A stretch of 64,000 nucleotides of DNA from Synanceia verrucosa (Eukaryota > Chordata > Actinopteri > Perciformes > Synanceiidae). Of the stretch, positions 47,661-60,446 are shown piece by piece. Position 1 is the stretch's first letter. The number at the start of each line of letters is the position of its first letter. The notes beneath the pieces are model-generated. The model saw only the letters and a program-made list of their open reading frames with translations, made no database searches and was not told where the DNA came from. A program made the translations under genes and the position numbers. The stretch is taken from NCBI GenBank assembly GCA_029721515.1, contig CM056556.1, positions 19,534,645-19,598,644 of the forward strand, given 5' to 3'.

Positions 47661-50164
47661 TTATTGCTGTATTTTGCAGGTCACACTGTCACAGCAACCT
47701 TTGAGCCAGTGTTGAGAGTTGAACATGAGGCTGTGGTGGGTGGTATTAAATGTGATCTTGAATACACTCTGGTTGAACAAAAAATTGAATGCAGATATAA
47801 TAATTGCAGAATTGCAGACTGCTTGCTGTGCCATCTGACTTAATCCACCTGCACCAATACACCTTCCCACGTGTCTTGTCTGTTTAGGGTTTTTTCGGTG
47901 GGTACCACCGGGCCTGAAAAAAAATTCTAAGGGAAACACTGCGATTTCATCAATGTTGGGGCTCATGAGACTCAGCTCCTGGATAATGGTAGGCATGAAT
48001 GGAGTTTGGCAGTTTCAGTTCTTCTTTTGTGAAATATGAGTCTGGAACACAGTGTCATTCCCTTACATGCTTACCATAATGCACCCATGTTCACTTTTCA
48101 GTAGAATTTCAGAGGAGTTTGCTCATTTTTGCAGGATATAAACTGTAATCTGCTCTTCATCTGTGATGTATGTGGGAGTGAGGTGTCCTTGAGCAACATG
48201 AAACAGTCTGTCAGGGTTAGTGCGTCTGATGTGCTGCCAGAGAAGAAATAGTTGTGAAACTTAATAGCAGAGGAAAGACTTGATCCAGCACACATCACAA
48301 GGTGTCTCCACACTATACATCGTGCACAAAATGAGATACTTCAGTGATATAGTGGTCAATGAAAATATGGATTCTTGATTTAAAAAAAAAAAAGTCCTCA
48401 TTAACATTCAGCACCAAATACGTATTATTCAGTGATACCAAATTGTCCATTGATAGGTGTACAGTATTTTCCATGCAGCTACAGCCCTCACTCCATCCAA
48501 AGTGCAGTGCTCGCATAATATCCTCTATTAAACCGTAACTACGTGCAAAGTGCGACCCAAATTGCATTGAGTTGTATAAAAACAAAGACGAGAGGCAGAG
48601 CAGATGTGGTGTTCAGAGATGGAGAGAGGTGACTTTGTATTAGTCAAAGGAGTCTGATACGATCACTCTGTCAAAGGTGATGAAATCTGCTGAAATGCAG
48701 CATCTCCAAAATGTTATCTCAATGAGTCGTGTGGTTCCGTTTTGACACACTGTTGTTGAAACGTGTTGCTCCGTTCCTCGCTGTTTCCATGATTATTTTC
48801 TATTATTTGAGATTGTTTTTTTGTGCTCACAAAGCTGAAAAAAAAAATCCTGGAATGATATTAAATCAATTCATACTTCATCCTTAATAGAACAGTTTCA
48901 CAGATCAATCTGCAAACATAATGTGGAGTTGAATGAAACAAAATTTCTTCAGGTAATACTCGTATAAACTAATATACCCTTAAATGTAATTACTGAATAA
49001 TCTAAAACAGTTTTGAAAAAATACATCAAGTCAGTTCAGTCAAGCCAAAACATGGTCAGTGGCCATTTAACACTCTTTCTAATACACAGGTGTCAGAACA
49101 GTCAGATTTTATTCTTATATAAATATATAATAAATATAGTAAATGAATAATAATAAATAAAATTATTTTAAGCCATTTTTTATTTACTGAATGTACTTGT
49201 ATTTGACATTCCCTTGAATTGTAGATTGTAATTTTAATTGTCTTGAACAGAATTCAAGGTTGCTTACTTTATATTTTCAAGACCAAAAAACAACAAAAGC
49301 AAATATTCGTCACTTCCGGAAGGGGGAGTGCCCAGTGCAATCAATAACCGTGGTTTGCATATACATGCCGGAAAAGCTCAACTTGGAACCACATTATCTG
49401 GCACAAATAGTACGATTATAAAAACTCCAGTTCGGTTCAACTACAGTCCGATTAAGGTGTATATATGGCTTTTAAAACTTCAAAATTAGCCAGACTAAGC
49501 CAATAAGTCGAATTTCTCTAAGTGCACGTAAACGTACTGAGCATTGATCAGCCACATAACATGACAGTCCCAGCTCAGCTGTAATAAGGGAATTACTGAA
49601 CCTCTGTGAAAATCTTTTGAAAAAGTTTTTTCAACAATAATTATATTGAATAATATGACTAACCTGCCAGACCGAACATTTAACCCTCAGGCCTTCCTGC
49701 TGCCCTTTTAGGGCTTTTAAATTGTATTTTTTGCTGTCATTGAGGAAGTTTTTATGCTGAGATGAGAATATCTGACAAAGATCTTCATTTTCTAATGAAT
49801 TTTGGAATTCCAGCATCAGCACTGTATTGACAAAATTTTCCACTGTCTAGACAAAAAAAATACAGTCTCTCTCTAAAGCCCTTTTAGGCCACATTTACTA
49901 TCATTAAACCACTTATTTTCATTCTACTGCAAATCAATACAGAAAGGTGAATTCCTAATTCCTATGATCCTGTCATTCAGAGGTCAATAGAATATACACA
50001 CAAAAAATCACCCCCAGATTTTGCCATTTTCCCATGTTTTCAGAGATGCATTGTGGGGGATGATTACCTTGGTTGAACTGATAGGATGTAACAGTGACTG
50101 TAGGCCAGTGGAATAAATTATTTTAACTAAAACTATTTTGGGTGTGTGTATGTGTATTGAGAAA

Positions 50165-50167
<3 letters not shown>

Positions 50168-50203
<36 letters not shown>

Positions 50204-50205
50204 GT
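50168..50205. repeat. (GT)n/(GA)n compound microsatellite
   Basis: GT repeat followed directly by GA repeat. Confidence 0.9.
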
Positions 50206-51260
50206 ATGTAGGTATCACAAAAACACAGTGAAATCTGTGTTGAAATAAATGTATTGATAAAAAACAACAAAAACTGTATTTTTGTACCTCACAGCCATGG
50301 TATTAAAAAACATGAATTTGATTATGTTGGGAATGCATCCTGGACTTAGGCCTTCAAATTTCTTGTTTTTAGTGTTTTTCATCTGCATCATTCATTTCTT
50401 ATATTACTGATTTGCAGACATTACATGGTATTTTCAGTGGGTTACATTATATGGTGCAAAATGCTATTTTCAGGGTTATAGAGATTTCTAGGCCATTGAA
50501 GCAAGTTTATTCATTTGAAAATGGTGTCTTTGTATTCCTATACATGTGGAAGGATTGTGTGTGTGTGTGTGTGTGTGTTTTGTGTGTGTGTGTTGGGGGG
50601 TAGGTGAGGGAGGTGGTTGCAAGGTCTGCAAAACAATGGTTCTCACAACTTTTTCTTTCTTTGATTCATGTGTTTGAAGCGAATAGATAAAAAAGTGAAA
50701 CTCCCCTCACGTCAACATGACCCTTGCAGCCATGTCTGCATCACAATAAAAGTTTGGGAACCAACAAGCAGCAAATCCCTGCAGAGCAGAATGTAAACAA
50801 GGCAGCTCGGTACTCCCAGGTGCATATTTATTTATGGTATCCCTTTTAGGGCTGCAAGGGAAAGTGTGAGTTTTTTTTGTTATTTTACAAAAAATAATAA
50901 TATATCAAAATCAGTGTTGTTGCTAATCATTGGGATATCCCAGACTGATAATCCCAGCACCAAAAAAAACACTTTGCATTCATCAGTTAGAGAATAATTC
51001 ATTTTTTGTGTAAAAAAACCAAAAGTGACATTATGTACACAAACTGGTATTTAAATGGTTAAATTTATGAAAATGTATTCACATTTGTTATACATGATGA
51101 GGACTGGAGTTAATGACCAAGAGAAAAATCATTTTTTTTTATGTTTGATGTTTTTAAATATGATCCAGTGATCTAAAAGGGCATTAAGGGGAAAAGTGAG
51201 ATTTTTTTTAAAGGGGGGCTTGAGGGCGAAGCTGTAATTTCAGAGTTTGTATCAATTCTG

Positions 51261-51300
51261 TAGTGTGTGTGTGTGTGTGTGTGTGTTTGTGTGTGTGTAC
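51261..51300. repeat. (GT)n microsatellite
   Basis: Short GT repeat with one T step. Confidence 0.85.
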
Positions 51301-52229
51301 AGTATTTGTCGAGCTGTAACTGTTACATGGCGGGGACACTATCAGGTCTGAAGCAACATGGTGTTCCAACTTGGAAAGCAGCAGTAAGGAGATTTATTTC
51401 CATGGACTTCGGCCGGTGAATAGTCCTCCTGAGAAACGCTGGACTATAAGATATGCATGCTGTGAAGAGGCTGCTGATCCTTTCCTCCAGAGCTATTTTT
51501 TTCTCTCTGGGGGCATGAAGGATACCAAAACACTGGACAATCCATCACGGCCAGCGCTGATGCAAGGCACTGTATCTTAGGTGCCATAGGGGTGGTATTG
51601 CTGCTGCCTCTCTACCTGCTGTCCTCATGACCAAGAAGTAAATACCTCAAAGGTGGAGGGAAACTACTTGTCACCCCTTCATGGTGTCAAGTCGCTCTCA
51701 TTCTGTTTCTATTATTCTGCATCCATCTATCCATCCATCTGCTGCCCGGCCTTGTCGCTGTCTATCTCTTCTTTTCTGTCTATATGTCTCTCTTCCAGGC
51801 TTCAGCCAGCATCCCTCTGTCGTCTCCCCAGGACCTTTATCAGTGAGACAGCTCTTCTCATTAAGGAGTTAATTTTCTTTCTCCTATCTCTGATTAGTAT
51901 AGTCAACCTAAAGCACTGTGAATTCTTCGAATTTTCTTCCTTGTTATCAAAAATGGGAAAGGGAGAAAAAAAATGGGAATGGGGGATATTTAATCGGTTA
52001 AGTAGTCTTCCTGGGGAGCCAGATTTGTCTCTCCTTCTCCTTTTTTCCTTTTCCCAGCAATGTAAAGAAATCCCTCTGAAAGCTGGCCCAGCTCTATAAT
52101 TCAGTTTGCAAAGCATGAGGATGGAGGGAAAGAAGAAGGAGGTGGTGGAGGATGGGTGTGTGTGTGTGCGCGCATGTGTGTGTGTGCGCGTGCACGTGGG
52201 GGTGGGGGTGGGGGGGGACTTGATGAAAT

Positions 52230-52420
52230 TCCACTATCAGCTCTGAACCAATATGCAAAATATCTCTCTGGAAATCAAATAGCTATTATGTTTTCATTTC
52301 CACGTCGGCGTATTTGCTTAATGAAGAGGAGACAGATCAGACCAGCAGAGAGAGTCTGCAGGAGCCGATAACCGCCAACGGCTCCCAGCTATCCGAGCAG
52401 AGTGACGCTCCCAGTCACTA
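52230..52420. promoter_or_regulatory. Unique intronic segment with GATA-type sites
   Basis: CTATCAGC occurs near 52234, ATATCTC near 52260, CCGATAACC near 52364 and CTATCCG near 52388. The GC-rich, CpG-containing text at 52300-52420 shows no repeat features and could be a conserved element. Weak support. Confidence 0.3.
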
Positions 52421-54401
52421 CGCTTTTTCACATTAAAAAAAAAAAAAGGAAAAAGGGATGGAGGGGAGCAAGAAAAAGACAGAGAAGGTGATGAAGTATA
52501 AGGGACAGAGAGAGAGGGAAGGAGAGCATGGGTGATATTGAAAGAGGACGGAGAGGATGAAAGAGTGGTGGCAGCGTTGATGGTAGGGTGGTGGGATGAG
52601 GAATGGAGAGATAATGACAGAAAGAGAGGGAAAGAACGGGAAAGTCTGGAGGTGATGTGAGAAGAGATGGAGACTGAAATAATTTTCTTTTTAACTGACA
52701 TGCATAGCTGAAAAAGGTAGGGTCCAAGTCAAGTCAAACAAAGCCTTGAATGCTTTTTAATTAAAGGCCTTTAAAATTCAAAAACGACTTATAGAGGTAC
52801 TGAATATGTTGCATTTAGTTAGTACGTAATTTTCAAAACGTTATGCTTGATCAAAAGCAGGCCGTATCATCTTATGTTTGCATTTCCAGGCTTTTGATGT
52901 TTGGTGTCCTGCTGCGTTCAAGTGCAACAGCTCACGCCTCATTATCATTAGCCTTACAATATTAATTGGCTATGATGGACATCTTTTACCTTTTTAGCGT
53001 TTTTGCTAGAGGCATTCCTCGTTTGTCATTGCATATTTATTTCTCCTTCAGTCTGTACATCCCCGGTGTGATTGGATGGTTTGTATTCCCTATGGGCATT
53101 ATGGCTTTTGCATGAAATGCAACCGTCCCTCTGGTGTTATGGTTTATGGTTTAGGAGATATGTGAAAGTGAGTGTCTGTTTCAAATGAATGCTGCCAATG
53201 CTGCCAATACTGCCAAATGTGTTGATAAACAAATAATAATATATTTTTTAATTATTAATTAAATTAAAAATTATTAATTAATTCTTGGACATGCTCATAC
53301 CATACTGTATGTGAAGATTTTAATAAATAATAAATTTAATAGCTTTCAATAAATAAATAATGAATCAACATGTATCAAACCTGTCATGATGGAATGGATA
53401 CTTTAGCCATTCCACTGTTGCTTTTGAACTTCATCGTTCACATCTAATGTGAGCCCAGGGATGATGGTCAAAAGGTCCCAGGGATTTCAGATCTGTTAAA
53501 TTTGCTTTGCTTGAGTTTGTCATCCCGAGAGTAATCAATGGTCAGTCGTTAGCAGCTCAAATCCTGAGGCTGAGGAAGAAAAAGCTGATTATTATTGAAG
53601 CTGAATACAACAGATCGATATCACAGGCAGTGTGGATGGTGAGGGTTGGAGCTGTGCTGTGAGTGTGATAAGAGCCCATGCAGCGTTGAGGAAATGTTTA
53701 AAGTGAAAAGTTGATTAAAAGTATTTCCTCAGTAGTGGGTAATTTTCTTCACTCTGATCAATAAGTGGCTCCTCTCCAGTGCATGACTCTGTGTCAGGTA
53801 CCTCAGTTTCTCCCTTGAGAGCTCACACAATCTCATCTTCTTCTTATTTTCATATCCTTTCTTTCTTTAAATATCCTCCTTTAATGTTTCCCTCCACATC
53901 TCTGATTTCTTCATACCAGTATGCCTCTCACTTTCCTTCTCTTGCTTTCAGGTCTAACATGTTTTTTGTGCGGTGGATTATTAGCGTGAGAGCGTCAAGG
54001 CTTGCGTCTGTTTAATCAGGCTTGTTGAGCATGCAGGTTTGATGTGTGTTGTCTCTGTGTTTAATCAGCAAGCCGCTTGCTGCAGGTTTGATGTGGACGG
54101 AGAGTTAATAAAGCGGTATCTGTGGTGCCTTCATCAGCTGCAGCACTTTGTTCTGTCTCTTCTGGTGCCTCCAAGACAGACAGCTGCAGTCTCATGGGTG
54201 TATATCAAGTACTCCTGTCCTACCACATCTGTCTCATTTTAATGGTGGATAGGATTTTCAGTCAACATGGACATGTAATTTTATTTCAAGACCAATTCTT
54301 TCTCATTTTGTTCGATCTTCAAATTAAGTATTTCTATAAAATCAATTGTTTCAAGACATGCATCAAGAAAAAAATACCAAATACTGTGCTGTAAAATTCC
54401 A

Positions 54402-54405
54402 TGCA

Positions 54406-54471
<66 letters not shown>

Positions 54472-54512
54472 CACACACACACATATACTGTGTGTGTGTG
54501 TACTGTATATAT
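54402..54512. repeat. (GT)n-(AT)n-(AC)n-(GT)n compound microsatellite
   Basis: GT, then AT, then AC repeat form a self-complementary block, with tactgtatat at the right end. Confidence 0.9.
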
Positions 54513-54514
54513 GT

Positions 54515-56685
54515 GTGAACCATCGATAAAACAAAACTGTTTGCATGCTCTCTCTCTATAAATGGAAAAAAGTATCACTGGAATTTCATCTTTCCACATT
54601 TCACAAGTTTTATTTAAGTTTTGAAGTATAAAAATATAAGCTTGGGGCTTTTTTTCATGAACAAGATCCTCCGTCTTTAGTTAACAGCCTAGAAAGCTTC
54701 GTGGTGCTGTTGGATAAGTCTCAACATAATTGATGAATACACGTGGGCTATGTCATTTTTCAAAATTATTTTTCCTCCATCTCTTGAATGAGTTCAGTCC
54801 AATTTTCCTATGGATATCACACTGCAACAATTAAAAAGACTTTAAATTTTAAACTGGCAAATGAAGTAGAATGTGCCACACTTATCACACAGGCCCCACT
54901 ATCCTTTTTGCCAACTATCCGAGACAGGAAAGGAAGGGAAAAGAGAATATTTTTCTCTGGATAAAAGAGGGGAGAAAGTGGCAGTGAAACTTTTCTGCAC
55001 CATTTGATGTCTGAAAGCAGTGATGCAGTGATTGATTCATTAAACTAGAGCTGTAATGACGAGAAATCATAATTCAAACTTACATTTTAAACAGGAAACA
55101 TAATTGGAATTTTATACAGAAAAGTCCCTTTGTACAGTTATGATTAAAGGAAAATTAATTGTATGAAAATGTCCTTTTAGATACTGAAAATTAGATCTAG
55201 TAAAACTCGGGCGACGTAGACCTAATTCTAAAAATATTGTGTACTGGATCGATCTTTTTCTTTTCCTTCCTCCTCTACTTTTTTTTAATGAAGGTCCAAA
55301 TCTAGCTGTGTTAATTTTATCTGAAATTAGAGTGAACCATGCAGGCGTGGAAGTTGAAATTAGCCTAAAGATGTTTCATTTACAAAGACAGAAACATTTT
55401 GTCAGTCGGCGATTGTTTCCCAGCATTATCTCTGCCTGCTTTTAATTGCTTTGGACGTGAAATTAACAGAATTAGAAAAATTGCCTCTCCTTTTTCTACA
55501 AGCTTCTTTATTCATGGGTATTGTTGTGTGCTTTGTATAGATTATAGACTCCTTTTGTTCCAGTATTGTAAATATGTACGCCCCCAGTCATGGCTTTAGC
55601 TCCGAAACAATCCCCCTGTTCGTTCAACACAACCCAATGAAAATTAATTTACAACCTGTCAGGACTGGGGGAAGGGAGAAAGGCGGGACATGAAAAAGAA
55701 ATCCTGTTTCTCTCTTCATCATTTCATTCTGATTTAGCTACAAGAATATGTATCCACCTACCTTAGCTTTAACTTAACTTGAGAGTTGTGTTCTCCCTTG
55801 GCAGTGATTAACCATTTGATGCTGCTTCACTCTACCACTTCCTAATCCTCTTAAAAGAAATGGTTACCCTAAATTAATAATTCTATCATGTATTCTCATG
55901 GGAAAGGGGAATGAAGCATGTCATCCGATGCCTATGAAAATAATAGAAACTGTAATCAGTAAGCCTTGACATACTAATAACTAATAAGTAACAACTCAGT
56001 CAATAAAGATGACAGTATATTTCAAGGTTTAGAGCTCTTAATGTAGCATTAAGCAGCCTGGGTCATTCATTTTATAGACGGAGTATTATTAATGAAGCAA
56101 TTTAAAAAAAGAAATTCCCATTAAATCCATATTAACTGACTTCATTTTTTGGATGTAATCTTCAAACAGGCTAAAATAGATCAAAAGTGCTGTATAATTA
56201 CTATGGTCAGCAGGGATTATGAAACTGTAATTGATACAGATCAGCCCTGCACTAATCACTCTTTTAGCTACAATTTTAGGTATACTGTAATTTGGCTATA
56301 AGGTCCCTCTTGGCTTCTTGCTATTAATCTTGTGGATTAAACCGTTCAGCTTGTCCAATTCTTGAAACCGTTTTTTGAATGAGTCCAGTTAAAAAGAAAA
56401 AAAACGGATCAGTGTACTTAGGGTATTTTTCCTCCCTTCAGTTGTAGATACAGCTATAGGTAGCTTGTTTAACAATCTCACTTCCCTTTATTTTGCACCT
56501 TTCCTGCACGTCTGATTAGACTCAAGGTCCATTGGAAGACTATTGAACTAAAAAACTTCTTGACAGAAATGTAATGTTATAAAGTGTAATATTATTCTTT
56601 CTCTGTCTGCACAGATCTTTAGATTTCTGTAGTTTATGGAACTCTATCTGATGGTGTTACTGACGTAATTTGTATATTTGGGAGC
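54515..56685. other. Intron 1, AT-rich unique DNA, no gene seen
   Basis: This is a long stretch free of recognisable transposons and microsatellites, unlike most of the intron. About 55300-55620 and 56140-56350 have balanced, homeobox-like AATTA/TAATTA-rich text of the kind seen in conserved noncoding elements. I cannot show conservation from one sequence. Confidence 0.3.
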
Positions 56686-56689
56686 GGCA

Positions 56690-56995
56690 GCTATAGTGAC
56701 TTGGGTTGGGAACTGGAAGATCGCTGGTTCAGATCCAGGTCAGACCAAGTGTGGAGAGTGGACTGGTAGCTGGAGAGATGCCAATTCTTCCTCCCGGGCA
56801 CTGCCAAGGTGCCCTTGAGCAAGGCACTGAACCTCCAACTGCTTGGGGCGCCTGGATATGGGGCAGCCCCCTCACTTTGACACCTCTCCTCTGCTGTGCA
56901 TGTGTTTCATAACTTGTGTTAAATGTGCAACTGAAAGAAACTAACAGTGTGTAAATTGAAATTTCCCTCACTGAGAGATTAATAAAGGAATCCTT
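56690..56995 (+). mobile_element. tRNA-derived SINE-like repeat
   Basis: A tRNA-like stretch ('gatcgctggttcagatccag') is followed by 'gtgcccttgagcaaggcact', text found in widespread fish SINEs. The end is AT-rich with 'attaataaaggaatcc' and a (TTC)n tail. It lies 145 bases before exon 2. The family is not certain. Confidence 0.55.
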
Positions 56996-57139
56996 CTTCT
57001 TCTTTGTTTCTATTAAAATTACCTTCATCAGTGATAATCTTTTCTAATTCTTTAAATGTAACAGGTATCAAAAAACAGTGGATATGACTGATGTAGGTAC
57101 AGATTCGGTTGTTAATTTTCCCTCATCTTCCTCTCACAG

Positions 57140-57286
57140 GTTCTCTCGGGGATCTTGGTGGTGACGAGGAAAACACACCAGACAACCTCAGCCTATCAGG
57201 AGAGGAGGGAGGAGCCTCTGACCCAGAGGATTCAGCAGAAGGGGACAGTTCCAGTCCACCTCCATACACATCGCTGTACAATGACG
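57140..57286 (+). CDS. zfpm1: Exon 2 of the Friend-of-GATA cofactor, probably zfpm1
   Basis: A pyrimidine-rich acceptor (cctcatcttcctctcacag) precedes 57140, and a GTAAGA donor follows at 57287. The 147-base exon is phase 1 at both ends and completes the arginine codon left open by exon 1 (C+GT). It then reads SLGDLGGDEENTPDNLSLSG, an acidic Glu/Asp/Ser stretch, and ends SSSPPPYTSLYND with the first base of the next codon. Mammalian FOG1 continues R-SLGD (human) or R-SLRD (mouse) after exon 1, whereas FOG2 has R-PLED, hence the zfpm1 call. The stretch is low-complexity and probably disordered, between the NuRD motif and the first zinc fingers. No zinc finger is encoded here. The following exon, expected to contain a WGPF-type segment, was not found up to 64000. 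Confidence 0.78.
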
Positions 57287-57340
57287 GTAAGAAGTGGAAG
57301 AAAGCTGAATGTAATATATACACATATACATGTGTGTGTT

Positions 57341-58498
57341 AGGGGTGTGACGAGATATTGTTGCACGAGATCTCGCGAGATCAGATGGTGACAATATTTC
57401 TCGTTTAGTGAAAAGTCTCGCGAGAACAGGGCAGAAAGAAGCCTATCAGACTTTGAGCTATTCAAGCTTCTATTTGTGATCTGTGGGTGACAGCAACAGA
57501 AACTGACAAGAAAAGGAGGGAAGCAAAGCAGCAACTGCAGCACTTCAGTAAAATTAATCTGGTTCTCAAACCGAATGCACAGAGGCACAGAGCGAAACCC
57601 CATTATTTGTGTATGTGGTCGCGCTGTGCGGCAGCGCCGGGGTGGCGTTTGCACTCTTGAATGCTGCAGGAGAGTTGCCAGGAGCTGCACAGAAAGGGGG
57701 AAAAGCATATGTGTGTAAAGGATGGAAGAAAGGCTGATTCTTGCCCTAGCGCAATTTGGTGAGCTGTGGGACACAAGACTGTAGCTCCTGGACGAGCCAA
57801 AACTTTCCCAAATCCTGCCTGCCCTCAAAGTGGCTTGTACCCAAACTCTTCTCCTTGTCAATTTTCTCCTTCTCCTAATCATCAGCATAAATAAAGCCAG
57901 GGCTTTCCGGTCAATCCTTAGCCTAGCAACGTGGTCGCTGTGCTCCTGCTCTGCGCTCACCCCTACCCCGCGCAGCACGGTGCACTTTCCGCGTTCGGTG
58001 TGGAATCAGCTTTGAAAAGACAGAGGCAAATTTGAACCTCCTGGATCAATATGTCAAATGCAGGCGGTAAAACTATGCATTTCTGCAAAGTTTGTGAGGC
58101 ACATGATGCGCTACAACTTTTTTTTTACCGAAATGATGCGTCCCCGGTGCTCTACGGAAATTGCTCCTAATGTGCACCGGCATTTGTGGAGACCGTCTAT
58201 AAAGTGCAACACGAAAAATGTTTCCCCTTCTATCTGCTGTACCAGATCTCACCTCATGCTGGTGATACTTCAGCACTAATTTTGACAAAAAATGATTTAA
58301 TGTGTTTTTTATGAGTTATTTAAGAGATAGAGTTGAATAAACTCTGTTTAATAAAAGAAATGGAGTTAAATGACTGTTTGTCCAGTCATATATTTTGTCA
58401 TTTTAGTTTTCTTAAAATAATGTGAAAATATCATGTCTCGTTCTTGTAAACCCAATTTCGTGTATTGTCTCATGAGCTGAGTGTATCGTCACACCTCT
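57341..58498. mobile_element. hAT-like nonautonomous DNA transposon, 1158 bp
   Basis: The left end AGGGGTGTGACGA (57341) and the right end TCGTCACACCTCT (to 58498) are inverted repeats with one mismatch. Just inside the left end are repeated CTCGCGAGA words. The body is CpG-rich in places. It contains a 248-codon minus-strand open frame (57978-57232) that resembles no transposase and runs out across exon 2. Ends of this type are typical of hAT elements, but an 8-bp target duplication cannot be seen because microsatellites flank it. Confidence 0.6.
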
Positions 58499-58499
58499 A

Positions 58500-58504
<5 letters not shown>

Positions 58505-58546
<42 letters not shown>
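58505..58546. repeat. (CA)n microsatellite
   Basis: CA repeat between the hAT-like and the Tc1 elements. Confidence 0.9.
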
Positions 58547-58549
<3 letters not shown>

Positions 58550-58550
58550 A

Positions 58551-60016
58551 CACTCCCGATCAAAATTTTAAGACCAGTTGAAAAATTGCAAGAATTTCCA
58601 TTTTGCCCTGTTAGATCTCAAAATGTAAAAAGAAGAAAGCAATTTATTGCAAACAACCATTAAACTAAAATAGACTCTTCATCAGCTTATCAAAAGTTTA
58701 AGACCACAGCCTTAAAAGCACAAATCTTCACCAAAATGTGGATTTAGTGTAATTTTCTGTCAGGTATCCACACTGTCATGACCTCCTGATAGCAAAGGCA
58801 AAAAAGCTTTCTCTCTCTGAACGCGGTTGGACTGTTGAGCTTCATCGCAAGGCCTTTCACAGCGTGCCATTGCTACTGAGGTTGGATGCAGTAAGACAGT
58901 CATGTTAAACTTATTAAAAGATCCTGAGCTTTATGGAACAAAAAAAGTCAAGTGGTTGACCCAAAAAAATTTCACCGGCCCTGAACCAGAGGAACCAAAT
59001 GTCAAGACACGGGACGATCCTCGGCCCAAATTCAGCTTGTCGCTGGTGCCAACTGCAGTCCCATAACCATCAGACGGCATCTGCAAGAGAAGAGTTTTAG
59101 GCCATGTCTCCTTCACCGGCACAAAATTGCCCATTTGGAGTTTGCACAAGAGCACCAAACATGGGACATGGGAAAGGCTGAAGAAAGTTTTATTCTCTGA
59201 TGAGAAAAAAAATTAACCTTAACGGTCTTGATGGCTTCCAACGTTACTGGCATGAAAAGGAGATCCCACCTGAGATGTTTTCTACACGGCACATTGGAGT
59301 GGCGCCATCATGATCTTGGGGGCTTTTTCCTTCAACGGAACAATGGAGCTTCAGGTTGTCCAGAGGCATCAAACAGCTGGCTGTGTGGAGATGTTGCAGG
59401 GGGCATCCCTCATGACTAAAGGCCATCGTCCGTGTGGTAATGACTGGGTTTTTCAACAGGACAACGCTGCAGTTCAGAGTGCCAGCCTAACAAAGGACTT
59501 CTTCCACAGAAATAACATCACTCTTTTGAACCATCCTGCGTGTTCCCCTGATCTAAATCCAGTTGAGAACATTTGGGGTTGGACGGCAAGGGAAGTTTAC
59601 AAAAATGGACACCAATTCCAGACATTGGATGTCCTCTGTGAAGCCATCTTCACCACTTGGAGTAACATTCCCTCTAGCCTCCTGGAAACACTAGCATCAA
59701 GCATGCTGAAACAAATTTTGAGGTGATTAACAAGAATGGCGCAACTACTCATTACTGAGTCCTTTTTTGAAAATTTTATTTCTATTTTAGGGGATTTTGG
59801 GGTTTTTTGAGATGTGGTCATAAACTAATGATCAGCCTATTTCAGTTTTATGTTGTTTTTTTTTGCGCTAAATTGCTTACTCATTTTTTTTTGTCTCACG
59901 TTTCTTCTTTTTGCATTTTGAAGCACTAATTAGAACCTTCTGAAGATCCAACAGTGCAAAATGTAAATTCTTTCTTCTAAATTTTTCAAATGGTCTTAAA
60001 ATTTTGATCAGGAGTG
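58551..60016 (+). mobile_element. Tc1-like transposon with both terminal repeats, 1466 bp
   Basis: The left end CACTCCCGATCAAAATTTTA (58551) matches the inverted right end at 59981-60016 with two or three mismatches over about 36 bases. A TA follows the right end. On the left the expected TA is GA. The length is normal for a Tc1 element with one transposase gene. Confidence 0.85.
58800..59726 (+). pseudogene. Tc1-like transposase, broken by stops and frameshifts
   Basis: KKLSLSERGWTVELHRKAF at the start is the helix-turn-helix region. It is followed by several stops up to about 59000. The last third is open: GAFSFNGTMELQVV, DWVFQQDNAAVQSA with the second catalytic Asp, and HPACSPDLNPVENIWGWTAR with the Glu. 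The first Asp region near 59200 ('ctctgatgag', SDE) is followed by shifts. It cannot make an active enzyme, but the ends may still be usable if a related transposase exists. Confidence 0.8.
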
Positions 60017-60446
60017 TATAGATATTAAATCAATTAAAAAATTAGGTGACACCTGTCCCTTGTGAATGCAGTATCTCACAAATGCATGGAGGAAATTGAT
60101 TCAAATTTACTCACAGGTAAACTTATTTAATTTTTGTCTTCAAACGTCAAGGTCACTTTGACCTCACAAAACTAACAATAACATAATAATACAATTTCAC
60201 ACACATGACTTAATAGGATGAAATGATGAAGTGATGACATATTGGACAGACATGGATATATACTACAACTTGACTGGATGGTGGAGGCAGTAGTTTATTA
60301 TTATACTATACTATCATGCTAACCATACACAAAATAATGTCCAGGTTATTAGCAGTCATTAGTGATTTCCAAATTTCTCTCCTCATTGAGACATGGCAGC
60401 CTTTTATTCATCAGCTAACATCTAAGTTTTATCTGTCGAGAGACAG

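Noticed and set aside
57232..57978. 248-aa minus-strand ORF, one of the longest in the window
   Set aside because: It runs antisense through exon 2 and into the hAT-like element, has no recognisable domain and is favoured by the CpG-rich, stop-poor composition.
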